In this document: positions 43,833-52,090 of the stretch, piece after piece
Position numbering within the stretch: position 1 is the first letter of the stretch
Layout: every line of letters begins with the position of its first letter
Source: Hydrogenobacter thermophilus TK-6
GTDB taxonomy: Bacteria > Aquificota > Aquificia > Aquificales > Aquificaceae
Length of the DNA stretch: 64,000 bases
Direction: 5' to 3'
Assembly (NCBI RefSeq): GCF_000010785.1
Contig: NC_013799.1
Coordinates: forward strand, 1,364,001 to 1,428,000
Notes under the pieces: model-generated
What the model was told of the DNA's origin: nothing
The model's input: only the letters and a program-made list of their open reading frames with translations
Databases searched by the model: none
Translations under genes and position numbers: made by a program

Positions 43833-45127
43833 TCTTCTCTACCTCGCACTATGAGCTTTAGAGGGGAGTACCTGATGCCCAGATACTCCCTCAGCCTCCT
43901 TACAAAGAATGTTCTATAGCTCTCCCTCCAGCCGTCTGGATAGTTGGTTATTATGGCTATCGTGGGAGGTTTTGCCTCCTCCTGATGAGCGTAATAGACT
44001 TTAACTTCTCTCCCTTTGTGCAAAGGCGGTGCCTTCTCTTTGAGTACTTTTTGAACAGCTCTGTTTATAAAAGATGTTTTGTGTTGCTTAGTGTAGTCCT
44101 GATAAACCAAGATGGCGTTGTCAAGTATGTCTTGAATTCCCTCTTGCCTTATGGCAGAGGTAAACACAATGGGAGCAAAATCAAGAAAGTGAAGCTCTTT
44201 CCTTATGTAATCCTGCGCCTGCTCTTTGGTTGCCTTCACAAGGTCAAACTTATTTGCCACTATCACGCATCCCTTAAACCTTCTCTCTATCAGTCCGGCT
44301 ATTTTTTTATCCTGGTTTGTTATACCTTCTGATATGTCCAGCACCAAGCACACCACATCCGACATCTCTATTGCCTTTATGGACCTGCCTACCGCAAAAA
44401 ACTCAACACCATACTCTACCTTTGGTCTCCTTCTTATACCTGCAGTATCTATAAGAACAAACTCCTTACCTTTATACTCAAAAGGCACCTCCACCGCATC
44501 CCTTGTAGTACCTGCCACCTCAGACACTATAACCCTTTCGCTCCCCAGAATAGCGTTTATCAGAGAGGATTTGCCCACATTAGGTCTTCCTACAAAGGAT
44601 ACCTTTATACCACTATACTCAAGCTTTACAGGCTCGTCTGGGAGAAGAGAATGCAGAGCATCCAGAAGTTCAGCCACACCTATCCCATGCTGTGCGGATA
44701 CGGGGAAAACCTTTTCAAAACCCAATGCGTAAAAGTCATAAACATTCTTTTGAAGCTTTTCACTGTCTATTTTATTGACTACGAGAAATACCTTTTCTCT
44801 GTAAGGATAAAGCATTCTGGCTATGTATTCATCTCCTGCTGTTATACCTTCCCTTCCATCTACAACAAAGAGGATCACCTGAGCCTCGGAAAGTGCCTTC
44901 TTGACTTGTTTTTCCACCTTTTCTGACATTTCTTCACCCCCTTCAAAAATGCCACCTGTGTCTGCCACCATAAACTTCTTGTCCTTCCAGGAAGCTTCGG
45001 ACTCTATAATGTCTCGCGTAACGCCAGGGATGCCGTGTACTATACTCTTCCTCCTGCCTACTATCCTGTTAAAGAGGGTGGATTTACCCACATTTGGTCT
45101 TCCAACTATAAGAACCTGGTTTTTCAT
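43829..45127 (-). CDS. der: Ribosome-assembly GTPase Der (EngA)
   Basis: The 432-residue protein has two GTPase domains (GRPNVGKSTLFNRI with DTGG, NKID, and GRPNVGKSSLINAI with DTAG, NKFD) and a C-terminal KH-like domain (AIITNYPDGWRESYRTFFVRRLREYLG). This is the unique tandem-G architecture of Der, needed for 50S subunit maturation. It is followed by the clpB convergent overlap. Confidence 0.97.
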   Translation of the reverse strand: MKNQVLIVGRPNVGKSTLFNRIVGRRKSIVHGIPGVTRDIIESEASWKDKKFMVADTGGIFEGGEEMSEKVEKQVKKALSEAQVILFVVDGREGITAGDEYIARMLYPYREKVFLVVNKIDSEKLQKNVYDFYALGFEKVFPVSAQHGIGVAELLDALHSLLPDEPVKLEYSGIKVSFVGRPNVGKSSLINAILGSERVIVSEVAGTTRDAVEVPFEYKGKEFVLIDTAGIRRRPKVEYGVEFFAVGRSIKAIEMSDVVCLVLDISEGITNQDKKIAGLIERRFKGCVIVANKFDLVKATKEQAQDYIRKELHFLDFAPIVFTSAIRQEGIQDILDNAILVYQDYTKQHKTSFINRAVQKVLKEKAPPLHKGREVKVYYAHQEEAKPPTIAIITNYPDGWRESYRTFFVRRLREYLGIRYSPLKLIVRGRED

Positions 45128-45133
45128 CTTTCT

Positions 45134-45880
45134 TTAAAGAGCGCTCAGCAACTCTTTGGTGTAGGGATGGTCAGGATAGTCAAAGATGCTAAAGACATCT
45201 TTCTGCTCCACCACCTGCCCATCTTTTAAAACTATCACCCTATCTGCCACTTCAGCCACAACACCAAAGTCGTGTGTCACTATTATCACAGCCTTTCCTC
45301 TCTCTCTGAGACGCCTAAAAAGGGCAAGTATCTTCTCCTGCACCGATACATCAAGCGCGGTAGTCGGCTCATCAGCCAGCACTACCTCTGGGTCGCATAC
45401 GGTAGCTATTGCTATGCAAACTCTCTGTTTCATACCACCAGAGAGGTGATGAGGATACAGGCGATAAACTCTCTCTGCATCCTCTATGCCTGCATCTTTT
45501 AGTGCCTGCAAAGACTTTTGTTTAGCTCCTTTCTTTCCAAAGTGGGCAATGTAAGCCTCCTCTATCTGAGTGCCTATCTTAAAAAGAGGGTCAAGGTAAG
45601 CGGAAGGCTCTTGAAAAACGGTAGAGATGTATCTTCCCCTTAGCTTTCTATATTCTGATTCTGCAAGTCCCAGAATTTCTTTACCTTTGAACTTTACGCT
45701 CCCAGAAACCTTAGCGTACTTTGGCAAAAGACCCATTATTGAGGCAAGAATGGAGGATTTTCCAGAGCCAGACTCTCCCACTATACACAGAACTTCCCCA
45801 GCATCAATGCCAAAGCTCACATCCTTTAAAATGTGTTTTTCACCATACCAAAGGTTTAGGCTCTCCACTTCAAGTAGCAT
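45134..45880 (-). CDS. ABC transporter ATP-binding protein, oligopeptide type
   Basis: The 248-residue ATPase has Walker A GESGSGKSS, signature LSGGMKQR, Walker B VVLADEPT and the H-loop in VIIVTHDFG. The IYRLYPHHLSGGMKQR segment is the OppD/DppD subgroup pattern. No permease or binding-protein gene is in reach. It abuts the upstream HIT gene (overlap of 11 bases) and the downstream der gene. Substrate is unknown. Confidence 0.9.
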   Translation of the reverse strand: MLLEVESLNLWYGEKHILKDVSFGIDAGEVLCIVGESGSGKSSILASIMGLLPKYAKVSGSVKFKGKEILGLAESEYRKLRGRYISTVFQEPSAYLDPLFKIGTQIEEAYIAHFGKKGAKQKSLQALKDAGIEDAERVYRLYPHHLSGGMKQRVCIAIATVCDPEVVLADEPTTALDVSVQEKILALFRRLRERGKAVIIVTHDFGVVAEVADRVIVLKDGQVVEQKDVFSIFDYPDHPYTKELLSAL

Positions 45881-46373
45881 TTATCACACTTTCAAAAACA
45901 GGTTTTATCCTGTCATAAAGTTCATAAAGGTCCTGAGAAATAACCTTGGTCTCGGAAAGTACAGGCATAAAGTTAGTATCACCGTTCCATCTTGGCACTA
46001 TGTGGAGGTGTATGTGGTCTTCAAGCCCAGCTCCAGCAGACCTCCCAAGATTGTATCCTAAGTTAAAACCGTGCGGTTTTATGCATATCCGAAGAGTCCT
46101 TATGCACGCCTTTGTAAGCTTGTGCATCTCCAAAACAGTTTCATCATCAAGAGAGAGTATATCACCCATGTGCTCTATAGGTGATACCATAAGGTGTCCG
46201 GCATTATAAGGATACTTGTTAAATATTACAAAAGCCCTCCTCCCCCTGTGTAAAACTAAGAACTCTCTCCATCTTTCCTCAGGTTGCCTTACAGCCTCGC
46301 ATAGGAAACACTGGGTAATTTGATCTATGTTTTCCACATACTTGGTTCTCCAAGGTGCCCAAAGCATCTTCAC
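45870..46373 (-). CDS. HIT-family Ap4A phosphorylase-like protein
   Basis: The 167-residue protein starts MLWAPWRTKYVENI and carries two Cys (CFLCEA) as a possible zinc site, AFVIFNKYPYNAGHLMVSP and the triad DHIHLHIVPRW. It resembles the HIT subgroup of Ap4A phosphorylase/FHIT-like proteins. It overlaps the thioredoxin-like gene upstream by 4 bases. Confidence 0.9.
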   Translation of the reverse strand: MKMLWAPWRTKYVENIDQITQCFLCEAVRQPEERWREFLVLHRGRRAFVIFNKYPYNAGHLMVSPIEHMGDILSLDDETVLEMHKLTKACIRTLRICIKPHGFNLGYNLGRSAGAGLEDHIHLHIVPRWNGDTNFMPVLSETKVISQDLYELYDRIKPVFESVINAT

Positions 46374-46699
46374 AGCCTTAAGAGCCTCCTTATAGCTTTT
46401 TCCACATCCTCTTCAGAAGGAAGATAGTCATGTCTTTCCAGCTCCATGGTGTCTCTGAAGTAAAGCACAGTGGGAAAGGCATAAACTCCTAAGTCTTCCG
46501 CACTAGTATTTTTTGTCGCATCCATATAGTAAAAGTTAATCTTGTCTCCATACAGCTTTTGAAACTTTGACAGCACATGATAAAAGGTCTCGTTTTGACT
46601 GCTATCAGGCTTTGTAAAGATGACTACAGCGGGCTTATCTCCTGCAACAGCCTTATCGTAAAGCTCCTTGTCAGTTATCTCCTCAAATCCTTCAAACAT
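46370..46699 (-). CDS. Thioredoxin-fold protein without CxxC
   Basis: The 109-residue protein has the thioredoxin fold (VVIFTKPDSSQNETFYHVLSKFQ, INFYYMDATKN and cis-Pro AFPTVLYF), but the active-site CxxC is replaced by DSSQ. It cannot be a normal disulfide reductase. A GGGAGG ribosome-binding site is present. It is the first of a small minus-strand operon with a HIT protein, an ABC ATPase and der; the TonB receptor gene lies upstream. Confidence 0.75.
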   Translation of the reverse strand: MFEGFEEITDKELYDKAVAGDKPAVVIFTKPDSSQNETFYHVLSKFQKLYGDKINFYYMDATKNTSAEDLGVYAFPTVLYFRDTMELERHDYLPSEEDVEKAIRRLLRL

Positions 46700-46729
46700 A
46701 CCAAACCTCCCACTTATATTTTACTCCAT

Positions 46730-49078
46730 TCAGAAGGAGTAATTAAAGCCTACGAGGAAACTTCTTGGCATGCCAGGGGCTAAGGCTCTTGAACTATCCC
46801 TTTGCGGGTCTACAGGTACTGGCAGAAATGGGTTCAGTTTTGCTGCATCTTCCAAAGATACATATCTGCCGGTTGTTTCGTACTTTTTGTCAAATACATT
46901 TTCAACCCTTGCAAAAAGAGTCAGATTTCCAAGCCTGTAATTGGCTGTAAGGTTCACCAGAGTGTAACTGTTGGTTTTTCTGTCAAGGTTTGCCTCATCA
47001 CCCAAAAGATACACACCCGATGTATAGAGTATGTCCGTTCCTACACTCAAACCCTTTAAAAGTTCATAGCTCATTCCGAGTTTAATGCTATGCTTAGGTA
47101 TACCAGGTATTTTGTCCCCAGGATTTACCACCAAAGCTCTCAGATCACAGTTGACTCTTGGGTTGCTACCACCACTGTTGCATACTTCGCGTATCAAGGG
47201 ATGATTTGGGCTACTGAAAAGCTCCTGAGTTCTAAACTCCGCATCCAGAAGAGTATATCCTGCAAAGACCTCCAACTTTCCCATCTTGCCTTCAAGTCCT
47301 AATTCCAAACCCCTTCTTCTTGTCTTACTCACATTTTTAAAGTAAATCTGTCCAAGGCTCCCGCCTGCAACAGGAAGTATGTCATCCTTGAGGTCCGTAT
47401 TAAAGAGAGATAAGTACCAATAAATGTTTCCTGCCATGATGCCCTTTATTCCAGTTTCATGCGTTTTTGCCACAACCTGCCTGAGGGGTGGGTCCTGCAC
47501 AAAAGCGGAGGGGAGTCTGCAGGGCTCGTTGGGGTCAGAACATGTAATTTCTACAGGTGTGGGAGCCCTTGAAGACTCAAAGTAGGAGGCATAAACAAAT
47601 GTATTGTGCAGAACCTCATAAGAAGCCCCCACAGCAGGGTTAAATCTTGAGTAGGAATTGGTACCGTTTATATCTGGAAACAGCCCTGTCCTATCCTCTA
47701 ATTTCACCCTAATGTGATTGAACCTTCCACCTAGAAAGAGGTCAAGAGGCTTGAAGGGAGAGAGAATATCAAGGAAGTAAAGGCTATAAACTGCATTTCT
47801 GTTTTTGACATCCCTGAAGAAAACTTCATCTCCAGCGGAGCCTAAAAGTATGCCAAAGCCTGACACCTCTCTGTTGGGTTTGAAGGCTCCAACCTCGCGA
47901 TCAAATATATACTTCGCATCAGATACATCTACCCCCGCACCTATCGTTAAGCTATTTTTTATACCTCTTATACCTCCCTTCAGTGTTGTCTGAATAGTAC
48001 CACCATAAACATTTTGTTTTATTACCGTCCTGTTTACCACGCCAGGTATTAGTCCCTCGGGAAATGGTATAGGATTACCCCTTTTATCCAATACAGGTTG
48101 TTCATCTTCTGTAACGAGTATGCTATCCTCTACCTCAAAATCTGTCATATCACCGCTGTCAAAACTGAACCTGCTCTTTTTGTAATAGAGGTTCCAGTCA
48201 AGGTTTATATGATCGCTTAGTTCATAACTACCACGGTGAGTAAAGATGTAGGTATTATTTTTGTATATATCCCTTGCTGTGAAAGCCATCTTTCTGTCAA
48301 TGCCCAAAAACTTTTCCAATAGCACATCTGTGCTCTGTATGCTGTTATCCGCAGCAATTATGGAGAAGTCAAGAAAACCTCTATCAAGCAGGTAAGAGAG
48401 CTTACCCAAACCTCTTTTTATATCCGTATCCGAAAAATCCCTCCATCCCTTTCCCTTAAACCAATCACCGGTAAGGTAAAGTCCAAGATTTTCTCTAAGC
48501 TTATAACTCGTTTGAAACCAGCCGGATCTTCTCTCAAAGGAACCCACATAGGCACCCACCTCGCTTCCCGAAAAGCTAAAAGCGTTCTTTGTCTCTATGG
48601 AAAGGGAGCCGCCAAGGGTATTAAGACCAAAAATTGGATTAGAGCCGGGTATCAAATTTACGCTGTTTATGGCTTTATCAGGTATTATGTCCCAATTTAC
48701 CACATCCCCAAAAGGCTCGTTCATACGCACACCGTCAAGATATACAGAAAGACCCTGAGGCTGGCCTATCATCCAAGAAGATGTAAATCCTCTGTACATA
48801 AGCGTATTCTGAAAGGGATTACTCCTATCTGTTGAAAGGTGGATACTGCTGAACCTTAGGTTTAAGAAGTCACTTAAGTTCACAGTTCTCTGCTTTTCAA
48901 TCTCTTTATATGTTTCCGTTTCCACAGAGGATGGGAACCTCTCTTTTGAGACATCCACACCATGTAAAGGTGAGATCCCTATTACCTCAATAGGTTCAAG
49001 CTCCCTCTCTTTCTCTTGGGCAAAGGATGTTAAAACCAGAGAAATTAAAAAAAGTATCCCCTTTGAAAGTCCTCTCAT
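46730..49078 (-). CDS. TonB-dependent outer-membrane receptor
   Basis: This 782-residue receptor has a signal peptide (about 1-20), a TonB-box-like segment (LEPIEVIGI), a plug domain (about 40-150; NPFQNTLMYRGFTSS, LYLDGVRMNEPFGDV, GLNTLGGSLSIETK) and a 22-strand beta-barrel ending in NYSF with the terminal Phe. Substrate may be a siderophore, heme, vitamin B12 or a metal complex. The HdrD/heme-related genes nearby do not settle this. No TonB/ExbBD genes are in the window. Confidence 0.93.
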   Translation of the reverse strand: MRGLSKGILFLISLVLTSFAQEKERELEPIEVIGISPLHGVDVSKERFPSSVETETYKEIEKQRTVNLSDFLNLRFSSIHLSTDRSNPFQNTLMYRGFTSSWMIGQPQGLSVYLDGVRMNEPFGDVVNWDIIPDKAINSVNLIPGSNPIFGLNTLGGSLSIETKNAFSFSGSEVGAYVGSFERRSGWFQTSYKLRENLGLYLTGDWFKGKGWRDFSDTDIKRGLGKLSYLLDRGFLDFSIIAADNSIQSTDVLLEKFLGIDRKMAFTARDIYKNNTYIFTHRGSYELSDHINLDWNLYYKKSRFSFDSGDMTDFEVEDSILVTEDEQPVLDKRGNPIPFPEGLIPGVVNRTVIKQNVYGGTIQTTLKGGIRGIKNSLTIGAGVDVSDAKYIFDREVGAFKPNREVSGFGILLGSAGDEVFFRDVKNRNAVYSLYFLDILSPFKPLDLFLGGRFNHIRVKLEDRTGLFPDINGTNSYSRFNPAVGASYEVLHNTFVYASYFESSRAPTPVEITCSDPNEPCRLPSAFVQDPPLRQVVAKTHETGIKGIMAGNIYWYLSLFNTDLKDDILPVAGGSLGQIYFKNVSKTRRRGLELGLEGKMGKLEVFAGYTLLDAEFRTQELFSSPNHPLIREVCNSGGSNPRVNCDLRALVVNPGDKIPGIPKHSIKLGMSYELLKGLSVGTDILYTSGVYLLGDEANLDRKTNSYTLVNLTANYRLGNLTLFARVENVFDKKYETTGRYVSLEDAAKLNPFLPVPVDPQRDSSRALAPGMPRSFLVGFNYSF

Positions 49079-49134
49079 AGCACACCTCCAAAATGTGTTT
49101 TTAAAGAGCTTACCAAAAAGTTATAATATTTACA

Positions 49135-49148
49135 ATGATATAAATCAT
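49135..49148. promoter_or_regulatory. FNR/CRP-like dyad
   Basis: ATGATATAAATCAT has perfect TGAT-N4-ATCA half sites. It lies 57-70 bases upstream of the TonB receptor start on the minus strand, and overlaps the stop codon of the response regulator. Several minus-strand -10 candidates follow. FNR-type sites read TTGAT-N4-ATCAA, so the outer bases differ. Confidence 0.4.
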
Positions 49149-49789
49149 ATATTCTCTTCGTAAGCTAAGTCCTTTGAGAGTCTATAGTAGTTTTCCCTTC
49201 CGCTTTTTAATATTTCCACATACCCTTTTTTACACAGGGATCTTATGGCTCTTGATACATTACCTATATCGCTGTTGACTTCCTTTGCTATCTTGTGCAA
49301 AGGTATGTGTATCCAGCTGTCTGTGCTGCATGTAGTTACGAAGAAGAGTAGAATTTTAAGTTCGTCCTTATTCAAAGAACCTAAGACGCGGCGAAGGGGT
49401 TTTTTTAGCATCTTTTTGGTTCTGCGCTTATGCATGGCAAGCTCAACGGATACATATATGTCCTTATCGTCAAAAGGTTTTACCAGATAGCCAAGGTAAT
49501 CCGTGTCCTTAACCCTTGATAGTGTTTCTTCATCAGTATAAGCGGTCACATACACAACTGGTATGCCTAAAGTGGTGTTAAGGTAACGGGCAGTCTCTAT
49601 CCCGTCTATACTCCCCTTTAAAACTATGTCCACAAAAGCTAAGTCAGGATGGAACTCCTTCACCAGTTTTATAGCTTCTTCACCGGAAGGGCAGGCAACT
49701 ACATAATAACCAAAGGATTCTAATATATCCTTCATATACCTTGCTACTATCACCTCGTCCTCAATTATGAGAAGCCTTCCCTTAAGCAT
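49145..49789 (-). CDS. Response regulator with winged-helix output
   Basis: From ATG 49789 (214 residues) the protein has a receiver (acidic IIEDE, Asp54 in AFVDIVLKG, Lys in LVKPFDDKD) and a C-terminal winged-helix domain (about 130-210; IHIPLHKIAKEVNSDIGNVSRAIRSLCKKGYVEI) of the MarR/CRP-like type. An earlier ATG at 49858 would add 23 residues and overlap the kinase gene. It is divergent to the kinase at 49803, likely its cognate. Confidence 0.85.
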   Translation of the reverse strand: MLKGRLLIIEDEVIVARYMKDILESFGYYVVACPSGEEAIKLVKEFHPDLAFVDIVLKGSIDGIETARYLNTTLGIPVVYVTAYTDEETLSRVKDTDYLGYLVKPFDDKDIYVSVELAMHKRRTKKMLKKPLRRVLGSLNKDELKILLFFVTTCSTDSWIHIPLHKIAKEVNSDIGNVSRAIRSLCKKGYVEILKSGRENYYRLSKDLAYEENI

Positions 49790-49802
49790 ATTATTAAAAA
49801 TT

Positions 49803-50855
49803 ATGTACCTACACGTGCTGTTGCTGGAGCTTTTTAGCACTCTCTTACTTTTAATCATACTTCTTTACCTCTTTTGGGCAGGTAGAAGGGAAAGCATAAA
49901 TAAGCAGGAAGGCTGGAATTACATACTTTTGGGCTTTTTCTTAGTCTTTGTAGGTACGCTTTTAGACTTTGGCGACAACTTTCCTGAATTGAATAGCTAC
50001 TTTATTTTGGGTAAAATCTCACATAAACCTTTTTTTGAGTTATTTGAGAGATTTTTCGGTTATTTTTTAGGCTTTTTTTTGCTAGCTATTGGACTCAAAA
50101 AGTGGATGCCCACGATAATAAAGCTAAAAGAGTTTCAAAGGGAGCTGGAGAAATCCCACGAAGAACTTGAAAGAAAGGTAAGAGAAAGAACAGAACACCT
50201 ACTTTCTGAAATAGCACATCGTAAGCGTGTTGAAGAAAAGCTGTTGGCTTCACTTGAAGAAAGGAACATACTTTTGAGAGAGGTGCACCATCGCGTGAAG
50301 AATAACTTACAGATAGTGCTTAGCTTGATAGGCATGAGGCTCAGAACCATTAAAAATGCATCATCAAGGGCAGTACTTGAGGACTTACATCAGCGCATAA
50401 TGGCTATCTCCCTTATACACGAAAGCCTCTACAAGTCCGAAAGTATAACCAGCATAGATGCAGGCATCTACATAGAGAATTTGCTCAATAATCTGTACAT
50501 GTTTTACGGTAAAGATGTACGCATCCATAGTGAGATTAGCAATACACTCTTAAGTATAGACATAGCAACCTCAGTAGGGATAATATTGAGCGAACTTGTG
50601 GTGAATGCACTAAAGCATGCCTTTCCGCACGGTCACGGTGGTAATATCTATGTACACTTTAAAGATACGGATGATTGTATACTACTTGAGGTGTGGGATG
50701 ATGGTGTAGGGTTGAGAGACAAGGGAAAGGATGAAAAACTTGGACTTAAGCTCATAGGTATGTTCCTTGAACACTTAAAGGGGAGCATGGAGATGGAAGG
50801 AGGAAAAGGTACTCGCTTCAAAATTCGCATACCGAAAGTGTATGATATAAAATAA
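49803..50855 (+). CDS. Sensor histidine kinase of the HisKA_2 type
   Basis: The 350-residue kinase has two to three N-terminal helices (about 5-25, 40-58 and 85-98), a coiled-coil linker (about 108-150) and the HisKA_2 box REVHHRVKNNLQIVLSLIGMR (His162). The ATPase domain has the N-box ELVVNALKHAF and WDDGVGL. An upstream ATG at 49767 gives 12 more residues; I prefer 49803, which leaves 13 bases to the divergent regulator. The regulator is the likely partner. Confidence 0.85.
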   Translation: MYLHVLLLELFSTLLLLIILLYLFWAGRRESINKQEGWNYILLGFFLVFVGTLLDFGDNFPELNSYFILGKISHKPFFELFERFFGYFLGFFLLAIGLKKWMPTIIKLKEFQRELEKSHEELERKVRERTEHLLSEIAHRKRVEEKLLASLEERNILLREVHHRVKNNLQIVLSLIGMRLRTIKNASSRAVLEDLHQRIMAISLIHESLYKSESITSIDAGIYIENLLNNLYMFYGKDVRIHSEISNTLLSIDIATSVGIILSELVVNALKHAFPHGHGGNIYVHFKDTDDCILLEVWDDGVGLRDKGKDEKLGLKLIGMFLEHLKGSMEMEGGKGTRFKIRIPKVYDIK

Positions 50856-50870
50856 AATTCCTGGGAACTC

Positions 50871-50899
50871 TTGACAGGATATAGTCAAACGGTTATACT
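50871..50899 (+). promoter_or_regulatory. Sigma-70 promoter upstream of nuoH
   Basis: TTGACA (50871-50876) and TATACT (50894-50899) are separated by 17 bases. Transcription would begin near 50906, giving a leader of about 145 bases before nuoH. Confidence 0.75.
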
Positions 50900-51034
50900 T
50901 TAAGGACACTATTGAGGGTATCCGCTAAGCGGATTAAAATGAAATTTTATGAGAACCTTAAAGTATCCCCCGAGTTCTTGTGGATAGGGGGTAGTAGGCA
51001 GGAGGTTTTGGACTCCTGCAGGGTGGAATGTTAG
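50885..51034 (+). other. Hairpin-rich leader; possible TnpB C-terminal relic
   Basis: This stretch has three perfect hairpins: ATCCGC-TAA-GCGGAT, TAAAAT-GAA-ATTTTA and GCAGGAG-N8-CTCCTGC, plus an outer inverted repeat ATACTTTAAGG (50895-50905) and CCTTAAAGTAT (50956-50966). One frame is open for about 49 codons and ends GSRQEVLDSCRVEC before tandem stops. A hairpin encoding RQEV...SC near the end, with a structured RNA region, recalls the 3' end of IS605-type tnpB. It could equally be a regulatory leader for nuoH. Confidence 0.35.
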
Positions 51035-51049
51035 TAAAGGAGTTTAATT

Positions 51050-52060
51050 ATGGCGCAGGTGAGCCTTGATCTTATTGTGACTCTTATTAAGGTGCTTTTG
51101 CTTTTGGGCATTTTGCTTGGGCTTGGTGCTTATCTTACTTGGTTTGAAAGAAAATTGGCTGGACATATTCAGGCGCGCATGGGTCCCAAGTTGGTGGGTC
51201 CTTTTGGTCTTTTGCAACCTCTTGCTGATGGCATAAAGCTTCTCACTAAGGAGTCTATCATACCCAGAGGCGCAGATAGACCGGTTTACTACCTTGCCAT
51301 AGTTTTATCCTTGGCACCTGCTTTACTGCTTTTTTCCGTAATACCTTTCGGACCGGGCTTTAATCTCTTCGGTTATGAGGTAAAACCTGTCATATCTGAT
51401 GTAAACATCGCTCTGATTTTTATATTTGCCATGGGTTCTCTTGCGGTTTATGGGACCATATTCTCAGGATGGGCTTCTAACTCCAAGTACGCCTTTATAG
51501 GTTCTCTGAGAAAGAGTGCGGTCATGATAGCTTACGAGGTGATACTGGGTTTTTCAGTTTTAGGTGTTGTGCTTTTGGCGGGCACTTTGAGCACTGTAGG
51601 TATAGTGGAAGCCCAGATAAAGAGCGGTGTTTGGTATATACTCTACCAACCTGTCGCTTTCCTTCTGTATCTCTTTTGCATGCTGGCAGAGTCGGGGAGA
51701 GTTCCCTTTGACATTCAGGAGGCTGAGGCGGAGCTGGTAACCGGATACAATGTAGAATACGGTGGCATGCGTTTTGGAGTTTTCCCCCTTGCCGAGTGGT
51801 ATCTGAATGTTATGGCTCTTTCCGCACTTGCGGTTATTCTTTTCTTCGGTGGTTGGTCTGGACCAAACATTTTTGGACCTTTCTCGCCTTACTTGTGGTT
51901 TCTTATAAAAACCTTTTCCTTAGTCTTCTTTGTTCTCTGGCTACACTGGACTTTGCCCAGATTTCAGGCAAGGGACATAACCGAGATAGCTTGGAAGGTG
52001 CTTCTTCCTTTAGCTCTTGCCAACGTTGTCTTAACCGCAGTGGTTTTATATGTTCTATGA
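51050..52060 (+). CDS. nuoH: NADH-quinone oxidoreductase subunit H
   Basis: The 336-residue integral membrane protein has eight predicted helices and the complex I ND1 pattern: TWFERKLAGHIQARMGP, GLLQPLADGIKLLTKE, RVPFDIQEAEAELVTGYNVEYGGM. It helps form the quinone chamber. No other nuo gene is near, so it may be a second or relocated copy. It has a good AAGGAG ribosome-binding site. Confidence 0.95.
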   Translation: MAQVSLDLIVTLIKVLLLLGILLGLGAYLTWFERKLAGHIQARMGPKLVGPFGLLQPLADGIKLLTKESIIPRGADRPVYYLAIVLSLAPALLLFSVIPFGPGFNLFGYEVKPVISDVNIALIFIFAMGSLAVYGTIFSGWASNSKYAFIGSLRKSAVMIAYEVILGFSVLGVVLLAGTLSTVGIVEAQIKSGVWYILYQPVAFLLYLFCMLAESGRVPFDIQEAEAELVTGYNVEYGGMRFGVFPLAEWYLNVMALSALAVILFFGGWSGPNIFGPFSPYLWFLIKTFSLVFFVLWLHWTLPRFQARDITEIAWKVLLPLALANVVLTAVVLYVL

Positions 52061-52086
52061 TGTAGGGTGCCAGGAGGCACCCCACA
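52061..52086. terminator. Hairpin between convergent nuoH and porG, no U-tract
   Basis: GGGTGCC-AGGA-GGCACCC (52065-52082) is a perfect 7-bp stem, extended by TGT and ACA with one mismatch. It lies between the nuoH and porG stops. There is no T-run on either side, so it may be a terminator of the U-less kind or a transcript-end stabiliser. Confidence 0.5.
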
Positions 52087-52090
52087 GAAT

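Noticed and set aside
50895-50966. The 11-base inverted repeat as the closing stem of a 6S-like RNA
   Set aside because: The 5' arm overlaps the -10 box, so it would not be in the transcript from that promoter; conserved 6S features are not seen.
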